NCBI GenBank assembly: GCA_020091685.1 | Contig: CM034610.1 | Coordinates: forward strand, 25,146,094 to 25,210,093 | DNA: 64,000 bases | Reading direction: 5' to 3' | DNA from: Lutjanus erythropterus | Taxonomy: Eukaryota > Chordata > Actinopteri > Lutjaniformes > Lutjanidae | Shown here: positions 33,083 to 64,000 of the stretch, piece by piece | Position numbering within the stretch: the stretch's first letter is position 1 | Layout of the letters: every line of letters begins with the position of its first letter | Notes under the pieces: generated by a model | What the model was told of the DNA's origin: nothing | Database searches by the model: none | What the model saw: the letters and a program-made list of their open reading frames with translations, nothing else | Made by a program: the position numbers and the translations under genes

Positions 33083-36000
33083 ATGGAGGCGGTTTACACC
33101 CATGGCATTTGGATGGCTGAAAGTCTCCAACAGAGGATGATAAGCCAAGAAAAACAGTGGCAAGTTGTCACTCATATGGGAGATCCCAAAGCAGCCTTTC
33201 TGCTCGTCTTTCCATTCACATATTTCATCAACAAACGGGCTGGAGTAGCTGTGCTTTGGGTAGCAGCTATATCGGAGTGGTTAAACTTGGTGTTTAAATG
33301 GTAAGACTACAAGAAACAACCAACATGTTTTAAACATGGTTTTAATGTGCAGCTTTTACTCTTTGACTGTTTCTGTCATCCCCAACATGTTAGCATGGAG
33401 CTAAACGGCTTGTTGACATTAAAATCAGCTGATTTCAGGTAGATACAGTGGCAACTGAAGTGTCTGCTTTTTCAGTTTTTACTCACAACAACTGAGTGAG
33501 ACACAGTTTTATACTTTGTTTGGTTGACGTTGCAGCTTCCGGCATCAGCAAATACAGTCCAGCCGTGTGCACTGTCCGAGGAGAAACAGTTAACAGCGGA
33601 ACCTTTTATTTACACTACAGTCCAGTAATGACATTTTCTCATTTATACGTAAAAAATAATTTATAACAAAAGGGAGGACAGTGGTTAGAAAGAAAAATTG
33701 ATAACATTGATTATTTACAACAGCATATTAAAAGTGGCTATCATAATTATTAATATAATGCTACACAGGAATATTAGAGCCAGGCATAAAAGGAAAAAGA
33801 GGAGGGTATATATTTTTAAATACTGAGAAAAAAGTTTACCTGTAAGTATTAATGTCAGGAATAAGAACAAAATACTTTAGAATAGGAAGACATTTTTTTT
33901 ATTTTTGCTTTTTATGAATAAAGTCAAAATGTCCGGAATAAAGTTGAAATACCGTTTTGACTTTATTCTAGATATCGTATTTCAACTTCAATCTCGACAT
34001 TTCGACATTATTCTCAAAATTTCAACTTTATTCTCTTCTCCTCTGATTTCTTTTGTTCTCAGGACTGGCACCAATACTGAGAGTTTGACTTTGTTCTTGC
34101 TATTTTTAATTTACTTGACATGCAAAATTGAAAAAAATTTTCCTCATACAGTTTTTCCTCTTAATGTGACCTTAATGCTCCATTGTTTAATACAAATTGA
34201 TCCACTGACCCAAATAATAAAATTTAAACCCCTTCCAACAGATTATCTGTACTCACACCACAGCTGTTATTATCATTAGTCTTAAGCTGATAGAGGAGGT
34301 TAAAACAATCAAAATAAAAGTAAAATGTTGCTGATGAAATGCAGTTTTATATCTGCTTATAATAAACCTTCAGAAACACAGAATATATGTACATTTTGTT
34401 GCACTTGTGAGAGTAGATGGAAACAAGGTTGTTGATAAATTGGCAAAAAGAGAATTAAGAATCGTGACAGTAATATTTTAGAAATTATTTTTTGGTGGAA
34501 ATGGAGCAAAACCATTTATGCACCATGAAATAATAATATTTTGGAAGGAAATGTGGGATTAAAACAGTGAAAGAAGGAGACATTATAAGTTTAGAATTTA
34601 TAGATTTAAATGCAGGTCAAAGTGCAATCTCTCTAAATTACAATGAGGATGTGTAGGATGATATAATGTAAAAATTTTAGAGTAGAAAGAGACAGATGTA
34701 AGGATTGGATGGAAGTTAGAGGAAAATGATTGTTGGACAAATAAACAGAAATAGGTTTAATATGCAAACATTTCCCAAAGCATGATGTTACACACTCTGG
34801 TACAGTAGGTGGCAGTATGAACCTTTACAATAAAGGAAAGTACTTTATTGTATATCATGTTCTGATTTAATATTTTCCCAGGATGCTGTTTGGAGAGAGG
34901 CCGTTCTGGTGGATAGGTGAATCACGTCTGTTTGTCAACAAGCAACCCAAAGTTCACCAGTTTTCCTCCACCTGTGAAACCGGTCCAGGTGAGACGTCCT
35001 CAGATAAACATGCAGACTGTATTAGTCATAGTCAGTGCGCTTGATTCATTGCGCAGTCAGAGCTCTAAAGCTGGCGTCTGTCTCCCAGGCAGCCCGTCGG
35101 GACACGCGATGGTGACGGCAGCTGTCTGGTGGGTCGTGGTGTCCTCACTGGGGTCGTACCTGTACTCACGTACTCGCAGGTATGTTCATTTTAAATAAAT
35201 ATGCTGTTTTGGCTCTGAAAATGTCCACATAGAGACATTGTAGGATATCAGAGCTCTTTTTAAAGGGATAATTCAGATTTTTTAGGTGGGGTTGTATGAG
35301 GTACTTATCCATAGTCAGTTTATTACCACCAGCATGGACGCTTAGTAGAGATGAAACAGCATGAAATTTTTATGCCATGATTATATTGACCAGAATTATC
35401 AGTATTATTGTGGTATTGTTAAAATGTGCTGAAAATATTTACACACTGAAATAATTTAACCAAGTTTTAATTTGAAAATCTCCAGCATTTGAAATGGCAT
35501 CATGTCCTTTGCAAAGTGAAGGTTTTGTGTCTGGGAGACTGTTGCTAACTTTGGTTGATGCTGGACAGTATTTACTGTGAATTTTCCAAAATGTAGTAAT
35601 CAAACACGGTGATCACGATATTTAAAATCTGAAATGGTAATACCAATCGTCTGGAGTTTTATTGTGGTTTATCATCAAACCGAAGCATTGTGCTGCTATG
35701 GAAAGGATCAGCAGCAAATCATGTTTTAGCTACATAAAACAATATTAGCAGTTAAGGTGTATGCTATATTTAGAATATTTTCAGTGCTTTACTTTGCCAT
35801 TAGTCAGCCTTGTCTGATGGGAAACTGACATTATATAAGACTAATATCACTCTTTCTAAACCAACCAAACTCCATAGTCAAAACCAGTAATTTTACTGTG
35901 CAGATCAGAGAAGTTGTTGGTCCACTGGTGCCTCAGTTTGTTTGTGTTGTTGTGTGACCCCTGTCTTTTTAAAGGTTAATTCAGATTCACAGAAGTCAAT

Positions 36001-37143
36001 AACACAAACGAACTAACAGATCGAGGCAGTGGTAGACCAGCAACTCCTGTGTTCTGCGAGGTAAAATTACTGGTTTTGCAAGCAGAGTTTGGTTAGTTTT
36101 GCGAGAGCAATATTTGGCTCATATAGCGGCAATTTTGTGTCTGAAAAGGCTGCCTGATGGCAAGATAAGGTGGTAAAAACATTATAAATATAGTTTACAC
36201 CTGAACTTATATTTATTTTTTTCAAGGTGGCTAAAATATGTTTTGTTGTCTCTTTCTGTGTGTCTCCAGCAAGGTGTTGTCAGCCGTTCCCTACCTGCTC
36301 TATGTGGCAATGCTGGTGGCAGTTGGACTGTCCAGGATCTTCATCCTCGCCCACTTTCCTCATCAGGTTGTCGCTGGCTGCATCACAGGTCTGAATACAG
36401 TCTCATACTCTGATCAAAATAATACATTTAAACAATCATAAATGGGTAAAACAGCCAGTAAGTATGGACTTGTATTGAACTGAGTACTTCTTCATACAAA
36501 GTGTTTTTTTTTCATTGCAAATTTTGAATTGTTCTCGTCAGGTGTCATTCTGGGGATTGTTCTGAGCCGCAGAGTACCTGAAGGTCGCCCCCTGCTGTTC
36601 TTCTTCAGCCTCAGCATCGGGCTGCTGTTTGGCACTGTGATGTTTCATGCTGGACTGCGGCGTCTGGGAATCAACCTCTCCTGGTGAGACTTTTTAATCA
36701 TATTTATGATGAGTGAGTCTGTTCAGGGCAATAAGCTCCACGAGGGGAAGGTGTAATTTTTTTTCTCGCCTAAACTGGACATATTCTGTCTTTTCTGCAG
36801 GTCTATTGCTTTGGCTAAGAAATGGTGCAGCCATCCAGAGTGGATCCGTCTGGATACAGCCCCGTTCTCCTCTCTGACCCGTGACTGCGGGGCCCTTCTG
36901 GGTTTGGGGCTGGCTCAGTACTGGAAGCCTGGTGGATGGTCCCTGCCTTGGGCCCCGCGGGCTCTGTCTCTGGCCTTTTCGTCCATGGGACTGTACCACG
37001 TCAATCGTCTGCCGCTCCCTGTCCAACCACAAGGCCTCTTCTATGGCCTGTTCTTCGTCAAATTCGTCATCGTGCCTCAGATCGTCATGGTTCTCGTGCC
37101 TGGACTGGTTCATCTTTTCACAAACAAAAAGAAAAAGGACTAG
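33083..37143 (+). CDS. g6pc3: Glucose-6-phosphatase catalytic subunit 3
   Basis: Six exons join in frame: 33083-33300, 34882-34988, 35089-35179, 36270-36388, 36542-36683 and 36801-37143 (TAG), giving 339 residues (human 346). The phosphatase signature is complete: Lys72-X6-Arg79-Pro80, Pro-Ser-Gly-His at 111-114, and Ser160-Arg161-X5-His167. The positions of Arg79, His114 and His167 equal those of the human enzyme. Several hydrophobic helices fit a nine-pass ER membrane protein, and the C-terminus NKKKKD has lysines at -3 and -4, an ER-retrieval signal. The family hydrolyses glucose-6-phosphate and, in neutrophils, 1,5-anhydroglucitol-6-phosphate in the ER lumen. The start gives [20 protein letters not shown]. 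Intron 3 carries a transposon relic that reaches close to the exon 4 acceptor. Confidence 0.96.
33905..34035. repeat. Palindromic AATAAAGT/ACTTTATT array
   Basis: Units of AATAAAGTCAAAAT and AATAAAGTTGAAAT on the left are answered by GACTTTATTCTAG and CAACTTTATTCTC on the right, making an inverted simple-repeat structure. The adjoining TGGCACCAATACTGAGAGTT (34067-34086) recurs at 12673-12692, so this is part of a dispersed element. It lies in g6pc3 intron 1. Confidence 0.55.
35258..36246 (+). mobile_element. Family D DNA-transposon relic in g6pc3 intron 3
   Basis: It starts TTAAAGGGATAATTCAG, continues GAGGTACTTATCCATAGTCA, and then matches the copy at 49480-49975 over several hundred bases (for example TTTAGAATATTTTC, ACCAAACTCCAT, AATAACACAAAC, GAGAGCAATATTT and ATTTTGTTG-like endings). 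The right terminus is lost. Homology stops about 23 bp before exon 4. Confidence 0.6.
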
Positions 37144-37613
37144 GAACTGTTTTCTCTCCGTTCAATGTCAGAGGTGTCTTTCACTTCTCCAAGGACACTT
37201 TAAATGTCTATTTACCCTATTTCATGGATACTCTTGTTGTTACAAGCTGTAGTTGTTGATTTTTCCTCTCACATTTCAACAGGTTAACAGTCTTCAGTCA
37301 CTGATTTAAAGTTTTCTTGAGTTACAGGTGCCATAAATGTGGGGATTGTATCAGATGTTTCATTTACTGCACTTTTGCGGTAAATCTATCTACCTTTATA
37401 GTAATAATTGTTGTAAATAATACAGTATTATAGTTTTGGGGGGGATAAAGAATGCAGGGTTCAGGTATTGCACACAAAAAAACACGATACATGATTTGAA
37501 AATGTATCGGGCGAGGTTTAGCTTTTGAATGTTACTTGAGACAAAGATCTTGCACAGTGTCGATCATTTGTGCTGCAATTTATTAATGGCTTTCGGTACT
37601 CAAACCTTAAGTA

Positions 37614-37619
37614 AATAAA
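37614..37619 (+). terminator. Candidate poly(A) signal of g6pc3
   Basis: AATAAA lies 471 bp after the g6pc3 stop codon, in AT-rich sequence. Confidence 0.45.
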
Positions 37620-37979
37620 AGTACTTGATGAATGTCTGAGGGCTGAAACATTGTCCATAAGATGAGTACAAGTGGTTGGCACTGTGCATAATTCTTTGTT
37701 CTTTTCATTGTCGAGGCAGACTTGTTTTTAACCATGCGTTTGCATCAGCGTAGCATTCATTTCTGACGATGTGCACAACCGGCACTCCAAATGGACGCAG
37801 AATATGCGAGGTAGCCATGATGTGTATGCAAATGTGTAGTTCAAAGCAAGTATATCTCCAGTCTTATGATTTGTTTTATCTTATGTACCTAAGGCTTTTG
37901 TGCAAAACCTTTAACTTTTGTTTACATTACGTGAGAAGTCAAAAGAGTAATCCATTTAGTGCTGCACTCCTCTAACATC

Positions 37980-38720
37980 GTGGGACAGTTAAAAAAAAAA
38001 AGACCAAAATCAGTGCAACAGAAACAGATATCGGTACTGCAGCCGCCCTTACGAAGTGCATACTGTTGTTGCATGCAGTATGCATACAACTGGAACGTAC
38101 CACTTTGTCATAACATTGCGCCTTGAACTTTGACCCTCTTGCTCGTACATTCGTTGCGGTCTGTAGAGTGAGCAAAAGGAAAAGTAAGTGATCTTGATTG
38201 CAGCATCAAGCCGTCCTCTGTCTGTGCTCTCCCAGCGGCTCAGTTGATGTGACGAATCTCCCACAGTGCCGAGGATTGTCAGAATAACCAAAAAAGCATG
38301 CTGGATTGCATCCTGCAAAATGTGACTGGATGCTTGGGACATCCTGGTATTTTTTTGGCAAATTGCATTTGACATATTATGTATTCAGGCATACTAAATA
38401 GTACGGTAGTATGGATACTGGAATGCACATCTTTTTAATACTATAAATTGGCTGCATTCCAAAAAATGTCCTATTTTTTTCTTTTTACTTTTAGTATGTA
38501 TTGCGGCTGCCCTTACAAAGTATGAACTGTTGCATGCAGTACGCATACAATTTGGACATACTTGTCCCTAATAACATTTTGTCTTGAACTTTGACCCTCT
38601 TGCTCATACAACCATCACAGAGGATTGTCATGCTGGCTGCTACACTGCAAAATGCGACCGGATGCAGAAGGACATCCTCTAATTTGCCTCGATACTGCGT
38701 TTGACACACTATGGCTGAGA
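37980..38720 (-). repeat. Two tandem-like copies of a dispersed element
   Basis: The blocks at about 38040-38150 and 38500-38610 share CGCCCTTACGAAGT/TGCCCTTACAAAGT, TTGCATGCAGTA, CGCATACAA/TGCATACAA and CTTGAACTTTGACCCTCTTG. The offset is about 460 bp. A related edge (TACTAAATAGTA.GGTAGTAT) occurs at 38391-38413 and again at 39296-39316. No open frame is supported. Confidence 0.6.
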
Positions 38721-39539
38721 GCAGTCATACGTCACGTCCCACCATCACGCCGCCCTTTGGGTGAAAACAAGCACACTGTGTATCTATGGCAACGCTTCAT
38801 CATTGGTTAATAATGATGTTACTGATTAAATGGCACGTGTGCGAATCATGCCTGTAGACTGAGGTGAATCAGAAAACTGTCTCAGTGATGCTGTAACTAA
38901 AGTTTTAGTTGTGGAAAAATGTTGCCGTATCATAAAATAGCTGCTTTTATAATGGAATTTGGTTCAACAGTACAAAAACAGCAAAATAAAGTGTCTTAAT
39001 GATATAAAAAATGACAGATGTCTGAAATATATTACCTGAAATTCAGTAAGGTAGTTGTATATGTCAGGTTCGTCAATGTGGATGGAGACAGACTTTTCCT
39101 ATGTATCATACTTGTTTTTTGGGCTCCTAATAGCTAAAAAAGTTCTAAAAGTTTTTAAACTCGCAAAGACTAGGAATTTGCATTGACTGCAAGTCAAATC
39201 AGAGTGGTTGTTTTCACCAAAGAAAGGAGTGGGAGCATGACGCAGGAGCAAAGTGTGTTGTATGTATTGGGACATATTAAATATTTTTCTGGCGTACTAA
39301 ATAGTAAGGTAGTATCGCTATTGGAACGCACAGGTTGTCTATTCTTTTTTTTTAATGCCACACATTCTTCTTGTCAAAACATTGTGCCTACATTACCCAC
39401 AATGCACAGAGAGATCGGGGTGTCTTGTGCCAGTGGCAGCTAATGTAGCCTCGAGACGCTAGCCTCAAACAGAGATGAGGCGCGAGATACTTCTTTCCAG
39501 CTCAACACGCCCTCATCGTTTTCACTTTCGAGGTTGTGG

Positions 39540-39632
39540 TCTTCAGCCCCAACTTAAGTTCATCAGACGTGCAGTAGTTTTCCAAGACCTTTCAACAGAC
39601 TTTGACGTGTAAAATTGGTGGAATTCACCTTT
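39540..39632 (-). mobile_element. TTAAAGGTGAATTCCACC-ended MITE fragment
   Basis: On the minus strand the segment starts TTAAAGGTGAATTCCACCAA and runs into GTCAAAGTCTG and TTGGGGCTGAAGACC. This matches a common fish TTAA-bounded repeat by eye. The far end is not resolved. Confidence 0.4.
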
Positions 39633-41819
39633 AAAATTGCCCCACATCAGCATAAAATAACATTCTGTGTAAAATTCAACAATTAAAAACAATATTTCCA
39701 GGAAAAAAAAGCACCATCTTTTGGTAAAAATGGTGCTCATACTTGGGTGAAAAGGTCAACAGATACATGTCAGTGTAAATTACTTGAACACTAAACAATA
39801 TAATTAAATTCTGTGTAACAACATCATTCATTTAAATATTAATATTTTACAGATGTTTGTGTTTTGGGGAGTTGTACTGGATTGCACCATATAAGTTTGT
39901 TCTGTCGACTCACTGCTGTTAAATGTTGTTTTGTGGACCAAAATCATCCAAAAATAATAAAGTTATATGTACGTTATATTCAGATAATCTGTACAATAAA
40001 TGACTGACATGCAGGGCGTGTTTCAGTTGGTAACCATTTATAAATATGTTCTTTTTTTCCAATACATAGGTTTGACTGTACAGATTACAATCAGTTATCA
40101 TGAGATAAAAACACATTCTTTTTTATTGTTTTTAATTAAACTTTTTATCACAGCGATCTGAAAGCTCACATTTACAGACAAGAGAACTCTGCTCAGCAAG
40201 CAAATACATTAAAATAAAATAAAAAGAAAAACCTTTTGCTTTTTGTCTGGTGAGTTTTGAAGGGAAAATGATAAGGACAGTTCAGGGGACAGCAGTTCTC
40301 CTTATCTTGATCCGAACATTTTTGTATCTCACACACCAGAGTCCGAACACTGCTATACATGTTTCTGCTTGAGCTCATGGAAAGAATAGAACATGCATCA
40401 GACTATTTACAGCAGCAAACTAATATACACAGACAGCTTGAAACCATACACCCTCAAATATCCTTGATTTTTGTTTAAATTAAGTATAGTACAGTTTATA
40501 CCTTCATTTCTGTAAAGATAAGTAGGGCATCTCTCTGGTAGCAGGTGAAACTGAGAATGATCTTTAGATATTCTTTATCAGAGAACCAAAATAAAACGTT
40601 ACAGACAAATGGTCTATAACTTCTCCCACATATACAAATAACTCGAATATTCTCATTATTTCACTTTCTCTGTCACACAAACTCCAAATATGGAGTTTCT
40701 GGGTGCTGAAACCTCAGTCATTCTTTTTTTTTTTTCTTTTTTTTTTTGCAGTAGATTCGACTTAAGTTCAAGATGTGTGCAAGGCCAGCGGATTAGACTG
40801 GCTGATTTAGAGCTAGAGGACTGTAATGGATATTTTTCATGATGTGGAATACCTCTTTAAACACACTTCAACTAACGAACCCGAGCTGGAATATCTGAGT
40901 CGGTATATACAACTTGTGCTAGAAAGTCTATACATCTTCTCCAGTTTAAAAACATTGTTTGCTCTTCATATTGTCATTCATCACTGCTTTTTGTAAATCA
41001 TATAATAATAATAATGATTATAATAATAATAATAGTGTCTATGATAGTCCCGGTCAGAGGTCTGACAACTGATCACACACCCCACTTTCTCCAAATTCAA
41101 CAATCGTAACAACAAAGTAAGTAAAATACATAAAGTGCACCCTTTAGTTAAGAACTTAACAGGCATTTTTAGTGCAGAAGTGTGAATTTAAAAATGGGTA
41201 AAAAGAAAACAACACAGAGTAATGCAGGAGAGAAAGGAGGGAAACGTCTGTAACAGTGGTCGTGTATGCATTTGCTTGCTTTTAATCGCTGAGCACTATC
41301 CATGTTAACCCATCACTAGCATATGTTCTGCACTCTCTCTCTTAGGAACATACAGCGGCGTCACATACGGAGGAGGGACAAAGGCCAACTTTGATTAAAA
41401 AAAAAAAAAGACACAGGAGTTTATAATCGTCGTCTGACTGACACCAGGCACTCAGAGATGATTTAAAACTCCTGTAGCTGAAGATCCAAACCAGAAGCAG
41501 GCTGACATTCGTCTAATTCAGCAATTTGTCCTCAAAACAAGCTTTGTGAAATCGAATGAGCTCCTACAAAACTAAAGCAGCTGATGTTTAGGGTCAAGCA
41601 GGTGTTCAAAGAAGCCGGTCCAATATGTCAGACTGCAGCCTTGACAGTTAGTCTAACGTCACGCTAAGGCATATAATGAGATCTGTGAAGCAGCAATGAC
41701 ACTGAAAAGAAATACAGAAAATCAGAATTTACATGACTGAACCTAAAAAAACAGCACAAATTATGCAGAAATGGGTTGAAGGACTGTGTGCCGTAGTTGG
41801 ATTTTCATTCTAACACATT

Positions 41820-42125
41820 GTAATATCAGTTTAAATCTAGACTTTGAGATTTTTGTCTATTAATCAGCTGACACAAAATTAACAGGCAACTATTTTGCAG
41901 TCATTTTTCAAGCAAATGTGTCCAATTCTTGTTAATCCAATGTGAGGGTTTGCTGCTTTTCTCTGTTTTGACTTCACTATCAATGGAATATTTGGGGTTT
42001 CGAACTGTTGGTTGGACAAAACGAGACGCCTGAAGACGTCACCTTGGACATTTTACAGAAAAAACTATCAAAAAATAATCCGCAGATTAATTGATGAAGA
42101 AATAATCATTGGTTGCAGCCTTAGT
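41820..42125 (+). repeat. Dispersed repeat family C copy in tanc2 3' region
   Basis: It includes TGTGAGGGTTTGCTGCTTTT, GGACAAAACGAGACGCCTGA, AGACGTCACCTTGGACATTT and an end in ATCATTGGTTGCAGCCTTAG. This is the fullest copy of the family in the window. Confidence 0.65.
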
Positions 42126-42709
42126 TCAGGCCACTGACTGTTCAGATAAGCGGATGATTAAGAAGGAAGCTGGTCCTCAAACTGCAGTCTTAACGTCACA
42201 CTGAGGCATATCATCAGGTCTGTAATGATTAAGCACTGATACTAAAAAAAATGCAGAAAATCTTAATTTACATATCTGAAATGAGGTTTTCAAAATGATT
42301 AAATCAACAAACATGACTGTGCAAAAGCTGATTTAAATAAGTGCAGATTTTCTGTGACTCTCTGGGTGCTTATTAACTTAAGAGGCAAAACTAATTGTCC
42401 ATTAATTGATTGACAGCAAATTAAAGCTGGGATAGGCGGTTTATTTTCACAATTACTTTTCTGCATATTTAAAGTCAAGTGGTCTGAGAGAAAACTTCTG
42501 TACCTCCTCTTGGCTGTTTTCAGGTTTTAGAACGTCTAGCCCACGACGGGAGACATTTGTGAACACAGCCAATAGCAGCACCCGCTCTCTGAAATGACCT
42601 GCGATTGGCCAGGCAACCGACCCCCTGTGCTGCCGTTCGAACTTGTGGTGTAAAGGGTTTAACGGAGTGATACGAGGCAACAGAGACAGAGGTTTTGCCT
42701 ACAGTAGCT

Positions 42710-42950
42710 TTAATAATCGACCGATCATTGCAGATTGATCACTAATCGAGCAAAAATGTCAAACGTTCTCTGGTTCTAGCTTCTCCAAACGTAGTAGTAC
42801 GTATTATTTGCTAGTCACCTTGGACTAGCAAATAATACTGGGTATATTTGACAATATTTTGACACTTTACAGAAAAAAAATGGCAAAAAAAAATCTGCAG
42901 ATTAATCAATAAAGAAAAAAATGGTTAGCTGCAGCCTTAGTTCAGATCAT
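42710..42950 (+). repeat. Dispersed repeat family C copy
   Basis: It contains AATCGACCGATCATTGCAGA, TTGACACTTTACAGAAAAAA and an end in GGTTAGCTGCAGCCTTAGTT. The mid-part has a small inverted duplication (TATTATTTGCTAGTC, then GACTAGCAAATAATA, 42803-42837). Confidence 0.6.
42803..42837. repeat. Short perfect inverted repeat
   Basis: TATTATTTGCTAGTC is followed after ACCTTG by its reverse complement GACTAGCAAATAATA, giving a 15-bp stem with a small loop inside the family C copy. Confidence 0.8.
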
Positions 42951-43736
42951 TGAGGACCTATTGCAGCATTAAACCATGAATAAATCTTTTTGTTTTGACA
43001 CAATAGAGGCAATTGTACCATTCAAAGTTAGTCAGTGTCCCTCATTCCTTACTCCGGTCGGTTTTCCACATCCATATGACTAGCAGTGGGACACAAAGGC
43101 AGGGTTAACAGAATACAATTCAAACGCAAACTATGTTTTGTTTTATTTCTATGTACAATATATAACTTAATTATAAATATTGTCATTTTTCTCTAAGTAC
43201 TGAGTTGTTTGAGCCATTTGTATTTTCTGAGCAATGTACAGTATTGAACATATAATATTGTATTACATAGAATAGAGCCTACTAGCAACCTTGGTTAAGA
43301 GCACACTTTGAAAGAACAGAAGATGGATACAGAGTCCACAAGTAGAGTCCGATGATTTAGTACTTTCACTCTCACAGTCCCGCCTGTCGTGTTCACCTGT
43401 GGGAACTTTGTGCCACACAACGTGTTGGAAGTGCACTGGTCTTTGATTCGGTATGAGATCAGAACTATGGACCCACCTGTTGTCCTACCTGTGTGCAGAA
43501 TATGATAATGAAATAATCGCTTCTCGCTGTTAGTTATGTTTTTCATATAAGATAATGTCTAATACCCTACGTGTGTGTGCGCCGGCTGTGTGGATCCGTC
43601 TCTCGTGAGTTCTTTAAGGTGAGTTCGTCCATGTCACAAACACGAGGGTCAGCAGCATCTGCTGTCGAGCTAAATATTTTTCTCCTCTCACTCCCACGAA
43701 CACGCCCAGTCTAACCAACCAATCACAGGCAGGCCA

Positions 43737-64000
<20,264 letters not shown>

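Larger units (their letters stand above)
40110..43736 (-). other. Probable tanc2 3' UTR
   Basis: Between the tanc2 stop codon and the region near 40110, rich in TTTATT (AATAAA on the minus strand), there is no gene. The vertebrate gene is known for a long 3' UTR. AT-rich tracts, an ATAATA run at 41003-41032 and two inserted family C repeats are present. The boundary is a guess from composition. Confidence 0.35.

Overview
The window is nuclear DNA from a ray-finned fish, most likely a percomorph teleost. It has intron-rich vertebrate genes with GT-AG junctions, long AT-rich non-coding stretches, and many relics of DNA transposons typical of fish genomes. No bacterial, viral or organellar genes were seen.

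Six protein-coding genes could be rebuilt exon by exon with continuous reading frames. From left to right they are: gngt2 (minus, 2921-3383, cone transducin gamma); tmem101 (plus, 7456-10836); an unassigned single-pass leucine-rich-repeat membrane protein (minus, 15133-17568); lsm12 (minus, 21322-32295); g6pc3 (plus, 33083-37143); and the 3' two thirds of tanc2 (minus, 43737-62718, continuing beyond the right edge). From memory, all the recognised genes have human counterparts on chromosome 17q, where TMEM101, LSM12 and G6PC3 are also neighbours. The LRR gene sits inside that otherwise conserved trio. I know of no human gene at that position.

The genes do not form a pathway. They are a conserved chromosomal block: a photoreceptor signalling subunit, an eight-pass membrane protein, an RNA/ataxin-2-linked Lsm protein, an ER sugar phosphatase and a postsynaptic scaffold. 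lsm12 and g6pc3 are head to head over 787 bp. That shared promoter holds two perfect TCTCGCGAGA palindromes and an internally duplicated block.

The rest is introns and intergenic DNA filled with hAT, Tc1-like and TTAA-ended MITE relics, a broken LINE reverse-transcriptase fragment, a degenerate ~83 bp minisatellite and several microsatellites. The most interesting observations are a predicted 30-nt frame-preserving microexon in tanc2 behind a long pyrimidine tract, the duplicated CGCG-element promoter, a transposon relic that ends beside the g6pc3 exon 4 acceptor, nested transposons with expanding internal repeats, and the extra LRR gene. I found no wholly new biological system.
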